Origin: Streptomyces atratus
GTDB lineage: Bacteria > Actinomycetota > Actinomycetes > Streptomycetales > Streptomycetaceae
Direction of reading: 5' to 3'
NCBI RefSeq assembly: GCF_900119365.1
Contig: NZ_FPJO01000031.1
Location: 1-64,000 of the forward strand
DNA: 64,000 nt
This document shows, in pieces, positions 43,201 through 51,526 of this stretch. The notes beneath the pieces are model-generated. The model was not told the origin of the DNA, did not search any database, and saw nothing but the letters and a program-made list of their open reading frames with translations. The stretch's first letter is position 1, and every line of letters begins with the position of its first letter. Position numbers and translations under genes: made by a program.

Positions 43201-44760
43201 CGGCACACGACCGTCCACGTCTCGACCGACACCATGCCCTACCTCCTGGACCACTGCTTCTTCCCCCAGCGGCCAGGCTGGCCCGAAGTCGCCGACCGGT
43301 GGCCGGTCGTCCCGGCCACGACGATCGTGCAGCACATCGTGGACGCCGCGCGGAAGACGGTCCCCGGCGGGCTGCCGGTCGCCGTGCACGGCGCGCGGTT
43401 CGACGAGTGGCTCACCGCAACCCCGGCCGTCGACGTGCCCGTGACCGTGACGCCGAAGGGCGCGGGCCTTCTCGCCGTCTCCTTCGGCCCGCGGGCCCGC
43501 GCCACCGTGGAGCTCGCCGCCGCGTACCCCGCCCCGCCCCCCGCTCCATGGGCCACCGATCCCGGAACCGAGCACGCACCCGACCACACCGCTGCCCAGC
43601 TCTACGCCGAGCGCTGGATGTTCCACGGCCCGGCGTTCCAGGGCGTCAGCGAACTCACCGCGATCGGCGACCGCCATGTGCGCGGACGTCTCACCACCCC
43701 TTCCGCGCCCGGCGCGCTGCTGGACAACGTCGGCCAGATCCTCGGCTACTGGATCATGGCGACCCGTTCCGAGCGCACCGTCGTGTTCCCGGTCGGGATG
43801 CGGGAGATGCGGTTCTACGGGCCGCATCCGGCGCCGGGCACGGAGGTGGAATGTCTGGTGCGCGTCACCTCGCTCACCGACGCCTTTCTGGAGGCCGACG
43901 TACAGCTGAGGGCCGGAGGCACCGTGTGGGCTGAGCTGTACGGCTGGCAGGACCGCCGCTTCGACAACGACCCGCAGACCCGGCCCGTCGAGCGCTTCCC
44001 GGATCGCAACACCCTGTCCGAGCCGCGACCCGGCGGCTGGCGGCTGCTGCACGAGAGGTGGCCGGACCTGGCGTCCCGGGAGCTGATCATGCGTAACTCC
44101 CTGGGCGGCGCGGAGCGCGCGGAGTACGCGCGGCACGCGCCACGCGGGCGCCGGCAGTGGCTGCTGGGGCGCATCGCGGTCAAGGACGCGGTGCGGCAGT
44201 GGCTGTGGGACCACGGCGAGGGCCCCGTCTTCCCGGCGGAACTGCGGGTGCACAACGACGAGACGGGCCGTCCGTACGTCACCGGCGTGCACGGACGGGC
44301 CCTGCCCCCGCTGGACGTCTCGCTGGCCCACTGCGCGGAGGCGGCCGTCGCGATCGTCCGACCGCACCGGACCGGCCCCGGCCCCGGCATCGACATCGAG
44401 GAGGTCACCGATCGCACCCCGCAGGCCCTCGCCGCCGTCCTGGACGGGGACGAGCTCCGGCTGCTGCACCGCCTGTCGGCCGACACCGGCGAGAGCGAGG
44501 CCCTGTGGTTCACCCGTTTCTGGGCGGCCAAGGAGTCCGTCGCGAAGGCGGAGGGCACCGGATTCGGCGGCCGGCCGCGGGACTTCACCGTGCTCGACGC
44601 GACACCGGCCGGCGACCGGCTGACCGTCGCGGGCCGCCTGGAACGCGCCCACACCGTGCACTGCGTGCCGGCCACCAACCCGCCCCGGCTGCCGGAGCGC
44701 GCGTACGCAGTGGCATGGACGACCGGAAACCTGACCGCTAAGGAGTACGACGCCCGATGA
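40234..44760 (+). CDS. PUFA-synthase-like second subunit: KS - AT - DH - PPTase
   Basis: A 1508-aa synthase. KS is ~20-490 with an intact triad (Cys230 in DAACASS; HGTATPAGD; IGHAMPAAG), so it is not a chain-length-factor-like dead KS. AT is ~590-900 (Ser662 in GHSVGEW). A dehydratase double-hotdog region is ~985-1260 (MPYLLDHCFFPQ; MFHGPAFQGVSEL; DNVGQILGYW). A C-terminal Sfp-type phosphopantetheinyl transferase is ~1300-1490 (Asp1387 in GIDIEE; WAAKESVAKAEG with Glu1434). It would dehydrate the chain and activate its own ACPs. GTG 40234 overlaps the first synthase stop; its own stop overlaps the free ACP gene (ATGA). Confidence 0.9.
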   Translation: MTVVVAPPRHALSTQVMAARQVPVAIVGMAVLLPGAADLDAYWRNLRDGVDAIGAVPDGRWDAEYYHPGTASDPAVANQVYARRGGFVDGLAQVEVTRFGIMPNSVAGTEPDQLIALHVASAALDDAGGTDRLPDRGRVGVVLGRGGYLTPGLVRLDQRVRTAGQLVRTLGELLPDLTGDQLGRVRQAFTERLGPDSPESAIGLVPNLAASRVANRLDLRGPAYTVDAACASSLVAVDQAVGELASGRCDVMLAGGVHHCHDITLWSVFSQLRALSPSQRIRPFHRDADGILIGEGTGVVVLKRLADAERAGDRIYAVVRGTGVASDGRVAGLMNPEPGGQAQAVRHAWRAAGLDPAEPGSVGLLEAHGTATPAGDSAELATLAEVFGPGDGDAVLGSVKSMIGHAMPAAGVAGLVKAALAVHHRTLLPTLHCDDPHPALARTRFRTLEKAADWETTAHRPVRRAAVNAFGFGGINAHVVLEEAPGVRRPRASAPARPVLDVAEPEHILLLAADSPARLAALLDADDDTVRAAGLAPGHPHPEAGPARLGIVDPTAKRLALARRAVARQRGWHGRSDVWFRPSPLLGAGHGGLAFLFPGLEGEFTPQVDDVAAHFGLRAPAVDGNRTGDVGRHGFGVVAVGRLLDAALRRSGIVPDAVAGHSVGEWTAMAAAGLYSGDEVDAFMAAFDPASVTVPGLAFGAIGASAEYVLAALRDEGGSRAGLVLSHDNAPGQSMVCGPQAAVEDFVRARRAQGVLSQVLPFRSGFHTPMLRPHLGPIEEAARRFRLHPPHTPLWSGTTAAPFPEDETGIRALFVRHLLEPVRFRQLTEALNAAGHRVFVQVGPGQLGSLVSDTLGGGDHLVVAANSPHRTGLAQLRRVATALWTAGSTVAPSLQPVEAATTYRRPPVRLDLSGALVSLSPQRLPALRAELRAPARAPVPAGSSPLDSLVESSPVAAELSALLSETADTAAALMSARTGRSAPAPSAGSRHTTVHVSTDTMPYLLDHCFFPQRPGWPEVADRWPVVPATTIVQHIVDAARKTVPGGLPVAVHGARFDEWLTATPAVDVPVTVTPKGAGLLAVSFGPRARATVELAAAYPAPPPAPWATDPGTEHAPDHTAAQLYAERWMFHGPAFQGVSELTAIGDRHVRGRLTTPSAPGALLDNVGQILGYWIMATRSERTVVFPVGMREMRFYGPHPAPGTEVECLVRVTSLTDAFLEADVQLRAGGTVWAELYGWQDRRFDNDPQTRPVERFPDRNTLSEPRPGGWRLLHERWPDLASRELIMRNSLGGAERAEYARHAPRGRRQWLLGRIAVKDAVRQWLWDHGEGPVFPAELRVHNDETGRPYVTGVHGRALPPLDVSLAHCAEAAVAIVRPHRTGPGPGIDIEEVTDRTPQALAAVLDGDELRLLHRLSADTGESEALWFTRFWAAKESVAKAEGTGFGGRPRDFTVLDATPAGDRLTVAGRLERAHTVHCVPATNPPRLPERAYAVAWTTGNLTAKEYDAR

Positions 44761-45083
44761 CAGCTCCCACCCCCCGTATCCCCGTCACCGCCGACGAGGA
44801 GTCCGTCCTCGCCGACCTCACCGGCATGCTGGCGCGGCTCCTGGAGGACGAGTACGGCCTCGACGACGTCGAGATCGGCATGAGGACGACCTTCAACCGT
44901 GACCTGGAGCTGGAGAGCATCGACCTCGTCACCCTGGCCGGGCTGCTCCAGGAGCGGTACGGGGACCGGGTCAACTTCGCGGAGTTCCTGGCCGCTATGG
45001 AGTTCGACGAGATCATCGAGCTGACCGTCGGACGGCTGGTCGAGTACGTCGTGACCAGTCTGAAGGCCGGGGAGGCGAGCTGA
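44757..45083 (+). CDS. discrete acyl carrier protein
   Basis: A 108-aa carrier protein with helix-turn spacing typical of ACPs: LTGMLARLLEDEYGLDDVEIGMRTTF, the 4'-phosphopantetheine attachment Ser54 in LELESIDLVTLAGLL, and a C-terminal helix with the conserved IIELTVGRLVEYVVTSL. The motif ESID replaces the common DSLD, suggesting a dedicated partner. It overlaps the upstream synthase (ATGA), whose fused PPTase probably modifies it. It may carry the starter unit or accept the finished chain for tailoring. Confidence 0.9.
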   Translation: MTAPTPRIPVTADEESVLADLTGMLARLLEDEYGLDDVEIGMRTTFNRDLELESIDLVTLAGLLQERYGDRVNFAEFLAAMEFDEIIELTVGRLVEYVVTSLKAGEAS

Positions 45084-45086
45084 GCC

Positions 45087-45914
45087 ATGGTGATGGTCGA
45101 CACCGGCGCCGTCCGGTTGCACGTACAGCGGATCGGTCCCCGGGAGGGTCGGCCGGCCACCGCCACCGTGGTGCTGGTGCACGGTCTGCTCACCGACAGC
45201 CTGGCCAGCTACTACTTCACCGTCGCGCCCGCGTTCGCGGCCGCCGGTCTCGATGTCGTCATGTACGACCTGCGCGGCCACGGGCGCAGTGAACGCCCTG
45301 CCGAGGGCTACACGGTCGAGCACAACATCGACGACCTGGAGGCGCTGCTCGACCGGCTGGCGGTGACCGGTCCGGTGCATCTGGTCGGCAACTCCTTCGG
45401 TGGCACGATCGCGTTCGGCTTCGCGGCCCGGCGCCCCGAGCGGGCGGCGAGCGTCAGTCTCATCGAGTCCGAACCGGCCACCGCAGCCTGGGCGGAGAAG
45501 TTGGGGGGCATCCTGGACCGCGTCGTGACCCAGCTCGCCCACAACGAGCCCGACGCGATCGCCTGGATCAGCACCCACCGCGGGCACAACACCGCGCGCC
45601 TGGCCAAGGGTGCGGCCCGGCTGGCCCGTGACACCACCCTCGGCCGGGACATCCCGGCGAGTAGTGTCCTGACGGCCGGCCAGATCGCGGCAGTGCGCTG
45701 TCCGGTGCTCGGCCTGTACGGCGGCGCCTCCGATCTCGCCGAGCTCGCGCCCTGGCTGGCGTCAGCGCTTCCGGACTGCCGGACCGTGGTGATCCCGGGA
45801 CACGAGCACTCGGTCCTGGTGGAGGCCTCCGGGACGGTCGGCGGGCACATCCTGGCGCTCGTCGAGGAGGCCGGCCGCACCACCGGGCGGGTGGCGGCGG
45901 AGGTGGCCGGGTGA
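45087..45914 (+). CDS. alpha/beta hydrolase (possible chain-release thioesterase)
   Basis: A 275-aa alpha/beta-hydrolase: VVLVHGLLTDS (oxyanion region), VVMYDLRGHGRSE, nucleophile elbow GNSFGG (Ser103), and the late His in GHEHSVLVEA. Neither synthase has a C-terminal thioesterase, so this protein is the best candidate to release the acyl chain from ACP by hydrolysis or cyclisation; it could instead trim by-products. It begins 3 bp after the ACP gene and overlaps the glycosyltransferase gene (GTGA). Confidence 0.9.
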   Translation: MVMVDTGAVRLHVQRIGPREGRPATATVVLVHGLLTDSLASYYFTVAPAFAAAGLDVVMYDLRGHGRSERPAEGYTVEHNIDDLEALLDRLAVTGPVHLVGNSFGGTIAFGFAARRPERAASVSLIESEPATAAWAEKLGGILDRVVTQLAHNEPDAIAWISTHRGHNTARLAKGAARLARDTTLGRDIPASSVLTAGQIAAVRCPVLGLYGGASDLAELAPWLASALPDCRTVVIPGHEHSVLVEASGTVGGHILALVEEAGRTTGRVAAEVAG

Positions 45915-47107
45915 GCCGCTTCCTCTTCGTCGTCCCGCCCCTGGTCGGGCACATCAACCCGACCGTCGGTGTCGCCGCCGAACTCGTCGCGTCAGGGCAT
46001 GCGGTGGCGTGGGTGTGTCCCGATCCGGCGCTGGTCGGCCGACTCGCGGGCCCCGGGGCCGGGCCCGTGATGGCGTGCGCCGGGGCGCCCCGGGGTGAGC
46101 GGCCGGCGGAGCTGCGCGGTCCGGAGGCGCTGAAGTTCCTGTGGGAGCGGTATCTGCTGCCGCTGGCCGAGGCGATGGCCCCGGGTGTCCGGGCCGCTGT
46201 CGAGGCGTTCCGGCCGGACGTCGTCGTCGCCGACCAGCAGGCATTCGCGGGCGCGCTGATCGCGGAGCGGCTGGGCCTGCCGTGGGCGACCTCGGCGACC
46301 ACGTCGGCCGAGTTCACCGACCCCCTCGCCGGGCTTCCCAGGGTCGGCCAGTGGTTGCAGCGGCGGCTGGGCGCGCTCCGGGAGGCCGTCGGGGATCCGG
46401 CGGGCACGGCCGACCCCCGCTTCTCACCGCATCTCGTCCTCGCCTTCAGCACACCTGAGTTGGCGGGTTCGGCGCACGACGGGGTCTGCTGGGTCGGTCC
46501 GTCGATCACGGCGCGTCCGTCCACCGCCGCCTTCCCGTGGGAATGGCTCGACGCCGGCCGCAGCACCGTCCTGGTCACATTGGGCACGGCGAACGCCGAT
46601 GTCGGCGGCCGGTTCCTCGACGTGTGCCGGAGCGCGCTGCGGGAGCGGGCCGACCGGGTGCAGGCGGTGATCGTCGATCCCGGTGGCGTGCTCTCGGCGC
46701 GGGACGGCGACAAGGATGTGCTGATCGTGCCGTCCGTGCCACAACTCTCCCTTCTGGAAAGAGGTGTTGGCGCAGTCGTCTGCCATGCCGGCCACAACAG
46801 TGTGTGCGAGGCGCTGTGGCACGGGGTTCCACTTGTGGTGGCTCCCATCCGCGATGACCAGCCGGTGGTGGCCGGACAGGTCGTGGACGCCGGGGCAGGG
46901 GTGCGGGTGCGGTTCGGGCGGGTCACGGTCCAGAAGCTGGTCTCGGCGGTCGACTCCGTCCTGGACGACACCGGATACCGCGTCGGGGCCCACCGGATCC
47001 GTACGGCGTTCCGTTCCGCGGGTGGGGCCCATGCCGCCGCGCTCCGGCTCGGCGAACTGGACGAGTCCTTCCGGAAGCCTGCGGGCATGAAGGGAGGATG
47101 CTCGTGA
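45911..47107 (+). CDS. GT1-family (MGT/UGT-like) glycosyltransferase
   Basis: A 398-aa GT-B glycosyltransferase. The N-terminal acceptor domain starts FLFVVPPLVGHINPTVGVAAELVASGH. The C-terminal donor domain has STVLVTLGTANAD, VPSVPQLSLLERGVGAVVCHAGHNSVCEALWHGVPLVVAPIRDDQ, the classic sugar-nucleotide-binding block with HAGHNS and the final D/Q. It resembles macrolide, carotenoid and rhamnolipid-type transferases. It presumably attaches a sugar to the lipid or polyketide made by the synthases. It is coupled by GTGA to the hydrolase gene. Confidence 0.92.
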   Translation: MSRFLFVVPPLVGHINPTVGVAAELVASGHAVAWVCPDPALVGRLAGPGAGPVMACAGAPRGERPAELRGPEALKFLWERYLLPLAEAMAPGVRAAVEAFRPDVVVADQQAFAGALIAERLGLPWATSATTSAEFTDPLAGLPRVGQWLQRRLGALREAVGDPAGTADPRFSPHLVLAFSTPELAGSAHDGVCWVGPSITARPSTAAFPWEWLDAGRSTVLVTLGTANADVGGRFLDVCRSALRERADRVQAVIVDPGGVLSARDGDKDVLIVPSVPQLSLLERGVGAVVCHAGHNSVCEALWHGVPLVVAPIRDDQPVVAGQVVDAGAGVRVRFGRVTVQKLVSAVDSVLDDTGYRVGAHRIRTAFRSAGGAHAAALRLGELDESFRKPAGMKGGCS

Positions 47108-47333
47108 TCATCTGTGACGGCGAAGCCGGACACCCCGGCGACCGCACTCCACAGCCCAGCCGGTTGGCCTTCAACGGGTCGATGATCTCGCTGTGCGTCA
47201 GGTGAGCAATATCGCGGCCCGGGAAGGCTCCGCCATATCCCACCCGAGCGGCCACGACTTCGACAGACACTCTCGCGCACTGCGAATCAGCCGATGCAAC
47301 GCCACGACGTACGGGAACAGCCAGGGAGTTCAG

Positions 47334-48401
47334 ATGAGCGAAGATACCGAGTCCGCTGTCCGGATCGCCCGGCTGCGGCCCGCCTATCAGGCGGACATCG
47401 CCGCCGGCTGGGAGAGCTTCTTCGAGCCGCGCCGCACCAACTGCCCATGGTGCGGTTCGCAGGAGCTGACCACCCGGCTGCGCACCACCGACCTGCTCCA
47501 GCACAAGCCGGGCCGTTTCGTTCTCGACCGCTGCGAGGGCTGTGGTCACACCTTTCAGAACCCTCGACTGAACGCGCAGGGACTGGATTTCTACTACCGG
47601 GACTTCTACGACGGGCTCGGCGAGAAGAAACTCGGTGACACCTTCGGGGGCCGTACCAAGATGTACCGGGGGCGGGCTGAGTCGATGCTGCCGTACGACT
47701 CCGCGCCGAAGAGATGGCTGGACGTCGGGACCGGGCACGGTCACTTCTGCGCGGCTGCGCGGGCGGTGCTGCCCCACACCGTATTCGACGGACTTGACTT
47801 CACCGACGGCGTCGAACTGGCTGAGCGGGAGGGCCGGGTGGACCGTGGCCACCGAGGCAGTTTTCCCGACCTCGCACCCGAACTGGGCAACCACTACGAC
47901 GTGGTGAGCATGTTTCACTACCTGGAGCACAGTACTGAGCCCGATCGTGAACTGCGCGCCGCATGGGAGACGGTACGGCCCGGCGGGCATCTCCTCATCG
48001 AGGTGCCGGACCCTGAGAGCCGCTGTGCGAGGCTGCTGGGCCGTTGGTGGCTGCCCTGGCTCCAGCCGCAGCACCTGCACTTCGTCCCGGTGGCCAATCT
48101 GCGGGAGCGGCTCACGGAGATGGGCTTCACAGTGGTCGCCGAGCAGCATGCCGAGCCGCACGACCCGGTCGATCTGCTGGCCGCCGTATGGCTGGCGCTG
48201 AACCATGTGGCACCGCGCGACGATGTGCCGTGGCTGCCCGAGCCACCGAGTCGGCTGCGCCGCACGCTGCGCGGGGCGATGCTGGTCGCCGGCATTCCGG
48301 CGCTGGTGGTGGGCACCCTGCTCGACCGGTTCGCGGTGCGGCCGCTGTCGTACCGGCTTCGGGTGTCGAACGCGTATCGGATCGTGGCCCGGCGCAACTG
48401 A
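47334..48401 (+). CDS. zinc-ribbon class I SAM-dependent methyltransferase
   Basis: A 355-aa protein. An N-terminal CxxC...CxxC zinc-ribbon-like unit (NCPWCGS; RCEGCGHTFQNPRL) precedes a class I methyltransferase core (RWLDVGTGHGHFCAAARAV; MFHYLEHSTEP; VRPGGHLLIEVPDPES). The C-terminus has a hydrophobic segment (GAMLVAGIPALVVGTLLDRF) that might contact the membrane. This architecture is common in methyltransferases acting on glycans, lipids and natural products. The ATG at 47334 has AGGGAG 6 bases upstream. It lies 226 bp after the glycosyltransferase gene with nothing recognisable between, so it may have its own promoter yet belong to the cluster. Confidence 0.88.
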   Translation: MSEDTESAVRIARLRPAYQADIAAGWESFFEPRRTNCPWCGSQELTTRLRTTDLLQHKPGRFVLDRCEGCGHTFQNPRLNAQGLDFYYRDFYDGLGEKKLGDTFGGRTKMYRGRAESMLPYDSAPKRWLDVGTGHGHFCAAARAVLPHTVFDGLDFTDGVELAEREGRVDRGHRGSFPDLAPELGNHYDVVSMFHYLEHSTEPDRELRAAWETVRPGGHLLIEVPDPESRCARLLGRWWLPWLQPQHLHFVPVANLRERLTEMGFTVVAEQHAEPHDPVDLLAAVWLALNHVAPRDDVPWLPEPPSRLRRTLRGAMLVAGIPALVVGTLLDRFAVRPLSYRLRVSNAYRIVARRN

Positions 48402-48889
48402 CGGGCGGGGCGAGGTGTCGTCTCGACCCCGGCTGCTCGGCACAGTTCCCCGAACTGACGGCCCTATAGAAGATGGGGCCCGCGACCTGCGAGGACGTGA
48501 GCGTCGCGGTCATGTGCGGTGCAGGGGAAAGGGTGCTTTTCCGGTGCGTCGCACGATCATGCAGGACCGCGGCCGGTGGGTCGGGGCCGATGGCAGCGGC
48601 ATGGTCGGTCGCGGCGGAGCTGTCCTGTTCCTCGCCCGCCGGCCATCGACAAACAGATCTGCTCGTTCGAGCGATGGCTCATCGGGCACCTCGGCGGCAT
48701 CCCCGGCCCTGACCACACGCAGTTCGCGGGCGTCGGATCCGGTGTCGGTCTTGACCAGGCACGCTCCCGCGCGGGAGGACGACTGCGTGATCCCGGCGCA
48801 TCCGTAGCCCGGCGCGCGGGTACGGGAGGCCGCGGCGACGGCCCGGCCGCGCCGGCCCCGCCCGCGGACGGGCGGGACCGACACGGTCG
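48402..48889. other. 488-bp gap without a recognisable gene
   Basis: Several short frames cross this stretch on both strands, but none shows a family motif, a good ribosome site and a plausible length together. It separates the synthase cluster from the convergent EF-G paralogue and probably marks the right edge of the cluster. Confidence 0.5.
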
Positions 48890-50995
48890 CTACCGGGCCG
48901 GGGTCCCCGGGGAGACCGGCTTCGGTGCCGGGGCGTAGCCGGTGGGGCGGGAGGTGAACGTTCCCCGGCCCTGGGTCCGGCTGCGCAACCGGGTCGCGTA
49001 GCCGAACAGCTCCGCCAGCGGCACGGTCGCCGTGATCACCGCCGTGCCCGCCCGGGTGGTGGAGCCCGAGACCCGGCCGCGCCGCGCCGCCAGATCGCCG
49101 AGGACTCCGCCCACGGCGTCGTCGGGCACGGTGACGGTGACCTCCGCCACCGGCTCCAGCAGCACCATCGCGCTCGCGCGCAAGGCCTCACGGAGCGCGA
49201 ACCGGCCCGCCGTGCGGAACGCCATCTCCGAGGAGTCCTTGGAGTGGGTGGCTCCGTCGGTCAGCGTGACCCGCAGCCCGGTCACCGGGTGTCCGCCGAG
49301 GGGGCCCTCGGCCAGCGCGTCCCGGCACCCGGCCTCCACCGCACGGACGTACTCCTGCGGCACCCGCCCGCCGACGACGGTCGACCGGAACACGAAACCG
49401 GCATCGCCGCCGTTGTTGGCGCCCAGGTCGTCGCCGGCCTCCAACGGCTCCGCGTCGAGGACGACATGGGCGAACTGGCCTGCGCCCCCGTCCTGCTTCA
49501 CATGCCGGTACACCAGCCCGGACACCCCGCGGGCGACCGTCTCCCGGTACGCCACCTGCGGCCTGCCGACACCGATCTCCAGCTCGTGAGCGCGCCGGAT
49601 CCTCTCCACCGCGACCTCCAGATGCAGTTCCCCCATTCCCGAAAGCACCGTCTGCCCGGTCTCGGGGTCGGTACGGACCCTCAGCGAGGGGTCCTCCTCG
49701 ACCAGCCGCGCCAGCGCCGTCACCAGCCGTTCGGTGTCGGTGCTCCGGCGGGCCTCCACCGCCACGGAGACGACCGGATCGGCCGAGGTGGGTGGTTCGA
49801 GGACCAGGGGCGCCGCCGGAGCGCACAGCGTGGCCCCGGTGCGGGCCGCCTTCAGCCCGATCACCGCGACGATGTCCCCGGCCACCGCCGTGTCCACGTC
49901 CGAGTGCCGGCCGGCCTGCACCCGCAGGATCCGCCCGATGCGCTCGTGGCGCCGCGTCCCCGCGTCCAGCACTGTGTCCCCCTTCCTGATCGTTCCCGAG
50001 TACACCCGCAGAAAGGCCAGCCGTCCCGTGTCCGTCGAGTTCACCTTGAACACCAGCGCGGCGAGCGGCGCCGCCGGATCGGCGGCCCGCTCCTGCACCG
50101 CGCCGTCCAGCGTGCCGCGTACCGGCGGCACGTCCAGCGGCGAGGGCAGGAAGGCCACGGCGGCCTCCAGCAGCGGCTCGATCCCCCGGTTGCGGTAGGC
50201 CGAGCCGCACAGCACCACGACGGCCTCACCGGTACGGGTCAGGTCGCGGAGCGCGGCCGTCAGAGTCCGCTCGGAGACCGAGGACTCCGCGCAGAACTCC
50301 TCCAGCGCGGCCGGGTGGAGTTCCGCCACCGTCTCTTCGAGCAGCCGCCTGCGGCGCCGCGCCTCTTCGCGCAGCCCGTCGGGCACCTGCCCCTCCTCGT
50401 AGGTGTCGCGGCCGTCGGCCCAGACCAACGCCCGCATGCGCAGCAGATCCACCACCCCGGTGAAGCCGTCCTCGCTCCCGATCGGCAGCTGGACCGCCAG
50501 CGGGACGGTGTGCAGCCGGTCCCTGATCGAGGCGACCGCGGCGTCGAGATCGGCCCCGGCACGGTCCAGCTTGTTGACGAAGGCGATGCGCGGCACCCCG
50601 TGCCGGTCGGCCTGCCGCCACACCGACTCGCTCTGCGGTTCGACCCCCGCGACGGCGTCGAACACCGCGATCGCACCGTCCAGCACCCGCAGCGAGCGCT
50701 CCACCTCGTCGGAGAAGTCGACATGGCCCGGGGTGTCGATCAGGTTGATCCGGTGACCGTCCCAGGTACAACTCACCGCGGCGGCGAAGATGGTGATGCC
50801 GCGGTCGCGTTCCTGGGAGTCGTAGTCGGTGACGGTCGTCCCGTCATGGACTTCGCCCCGCTTGTGGACGGCGCCGGTGAGGTAGAGGATCCGCTCGGTG
50901 ACGGTGGTCTTGCCCGCGTCGACATGGGCGAGGATGCCCAGATTGCGAACGGCGGTCAGCGGACTGGTGGGTTGACGGTGGAGTTCGGTACGCAC
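48890..50995 (-). CDS. elongation factor G paralogue (translational GTPase)
   Basis: A 701-aa translational GTPase of the EF-G family: G1 LAHVDAGKTTVTERI, switch RDRGITI, G3 LIDTPGHVDFSDEVERSL and G4 NKLDRAG are clear. EF-G domains II-V follow (GMGELHLEVAVERIRRAHELE; PLAELFGYATRLRS). It is not in the rpsL-rpsG-fusA operon, so it is a secondary copy. In the G domain it has SQERDRGITIFAA where housekeeping EF-G usually reads EQERGITI, resembling the ribosome-protection/EF-G2 branch. The role may be ribosome recycling, translation under stress or drug protection. GTG start at 50995. Confidence 0.9.
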   Translation of the reverse strand: MRTELHRQPTSPLTAVRNLGILAHVDAGKTTVTERILYLTGAVHKRGEVHDGTTVTDYDSQERDRGITIFAAAVSCTWDGHRINLIDTPGHVDFSDEVERSLRVLDGAIAVFDAVAGVEPQSESVWRQADRHGVPRIAFVNKLDRAGADLDAAVASIRDRLHTVPLAVQLPIGSEDGFTGVVDLLRMRALVWADGRDTYEEGQVPDGLREEARRRRRLLEETVAELHPAALEEFCAESSVSERTLTAALRDLTRTGEAVVVLCGSAYRNRGIEPLLEAAVAFLPSPLDVPPVRGTLDGAVQERAADPAAPLAALVFKVNSTDTGRLAFLRVYSGTIRKGDTVLDAGTRRHERIGRILRVQAGRHSDVDTAVAGDIVAVIGLKAARTGATLCAPAAPLVLEPPTSADPVVSVAVEARRSTDTERLVTALARLVEEDPSLRVRTDPETGQTVLSGMGELHLEVAVERIRRAHELEIGVGRPQVAYRETVARGVSGLVYRHVKQDGGAGQFAHVVLDAEPLEAGDDLGANNGGDAGFVFRSTVVGGRVPQEYVRAVEAGCRDALAEGPLGGHPVTGLRVTLTDGATHSKDSSEMAFRTAGRFALREALRASAMVLLEPVAEVTVTVPDDAVGGVLGDLAARRGRVSGSTTRAGTAVITATVPLAELFGYATRLRSRTQGRGTFTSRPTGYAPAPKPVSPGTPAR

Positions 50996-51141
50996 GGCCT
51001 ATGGCCTTTCGGAATGATCCGGAACGGGACGGCGCGATTCCCGGACGGACCGGCCTGTGATCAGGCCGGCGAAGACCCCTGAAGCGGTGCGTCACACCGG
51101 TGGGCTGCCGCCCGGTCGTATCGACGCCGGGCGGTGCGGGG

Positions 51142-51258
51142 TCAGTTGTTCGTCGCGGGGGACCGGTACGGGCCGCGCAGCCTGCACCGGGCGCACCTGG
51201 ACACCAGGATCACCTCGTACCGCCACGGGGGAACGACGACAGTGCTGCGGTAGCGCAC
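51142..51258 (-). CDS. putative 38-aa CxxC small protein
   Basis: A GTG at 51258 with GGGGAGA about 7 bases upstream opens 38 codons: a basic beta-like stretch (YRSTVVVPPWRYEVILVS) and then RCARCRLRGPYR with a Cys-X2-Cys pair, ending at 51142. It lies 146 bp upstream of the EF-G paralogue on the same strand, so it may be its leader gene or an independent small zinc-binding protein. It was found only by reading the strand and has no family assignment. The rest of the 50996-51526 gap shows nothing else. Confidence 0.4.
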   Translation of the reverse strand: MRYRSTVVVPPWRYEVILVSRCARCRLRGPYRSPATNN

Positions 51259-51526
51259 GGCCGGTCTCCCCTCACTCGTCACGGTGCGCGCCGCGGAACT
51301 GCTGCGGCGCGTGATTCGTGGCGAGTGTAGTGAACCCGGGTGCGGACGGGGAACCGGTTTTCGAGGCCGCCGCCGACGGGGGAGCGGGGCGCGCCGCACC
51401 TCTGTTTCCTCATTTGCCCAAGGGACTCTTGGTCCCCATGTTCCTTGCGGGGGAAGGGCGTTGAAGGCGGTGGCGAATGATGAAACGATTCCGGGGACCG
51501 CAGGGGCTAAGGAAGGAACAGCAACG

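Noticed and set aside
47108..47333. Possible extra gene between glycosyltransferase and methyltransferase
   Set aside because: The in-frame extension upstream of 47334 has no homology and worse ribosome sites than the ATG at 47334; nothing else is recognisable.
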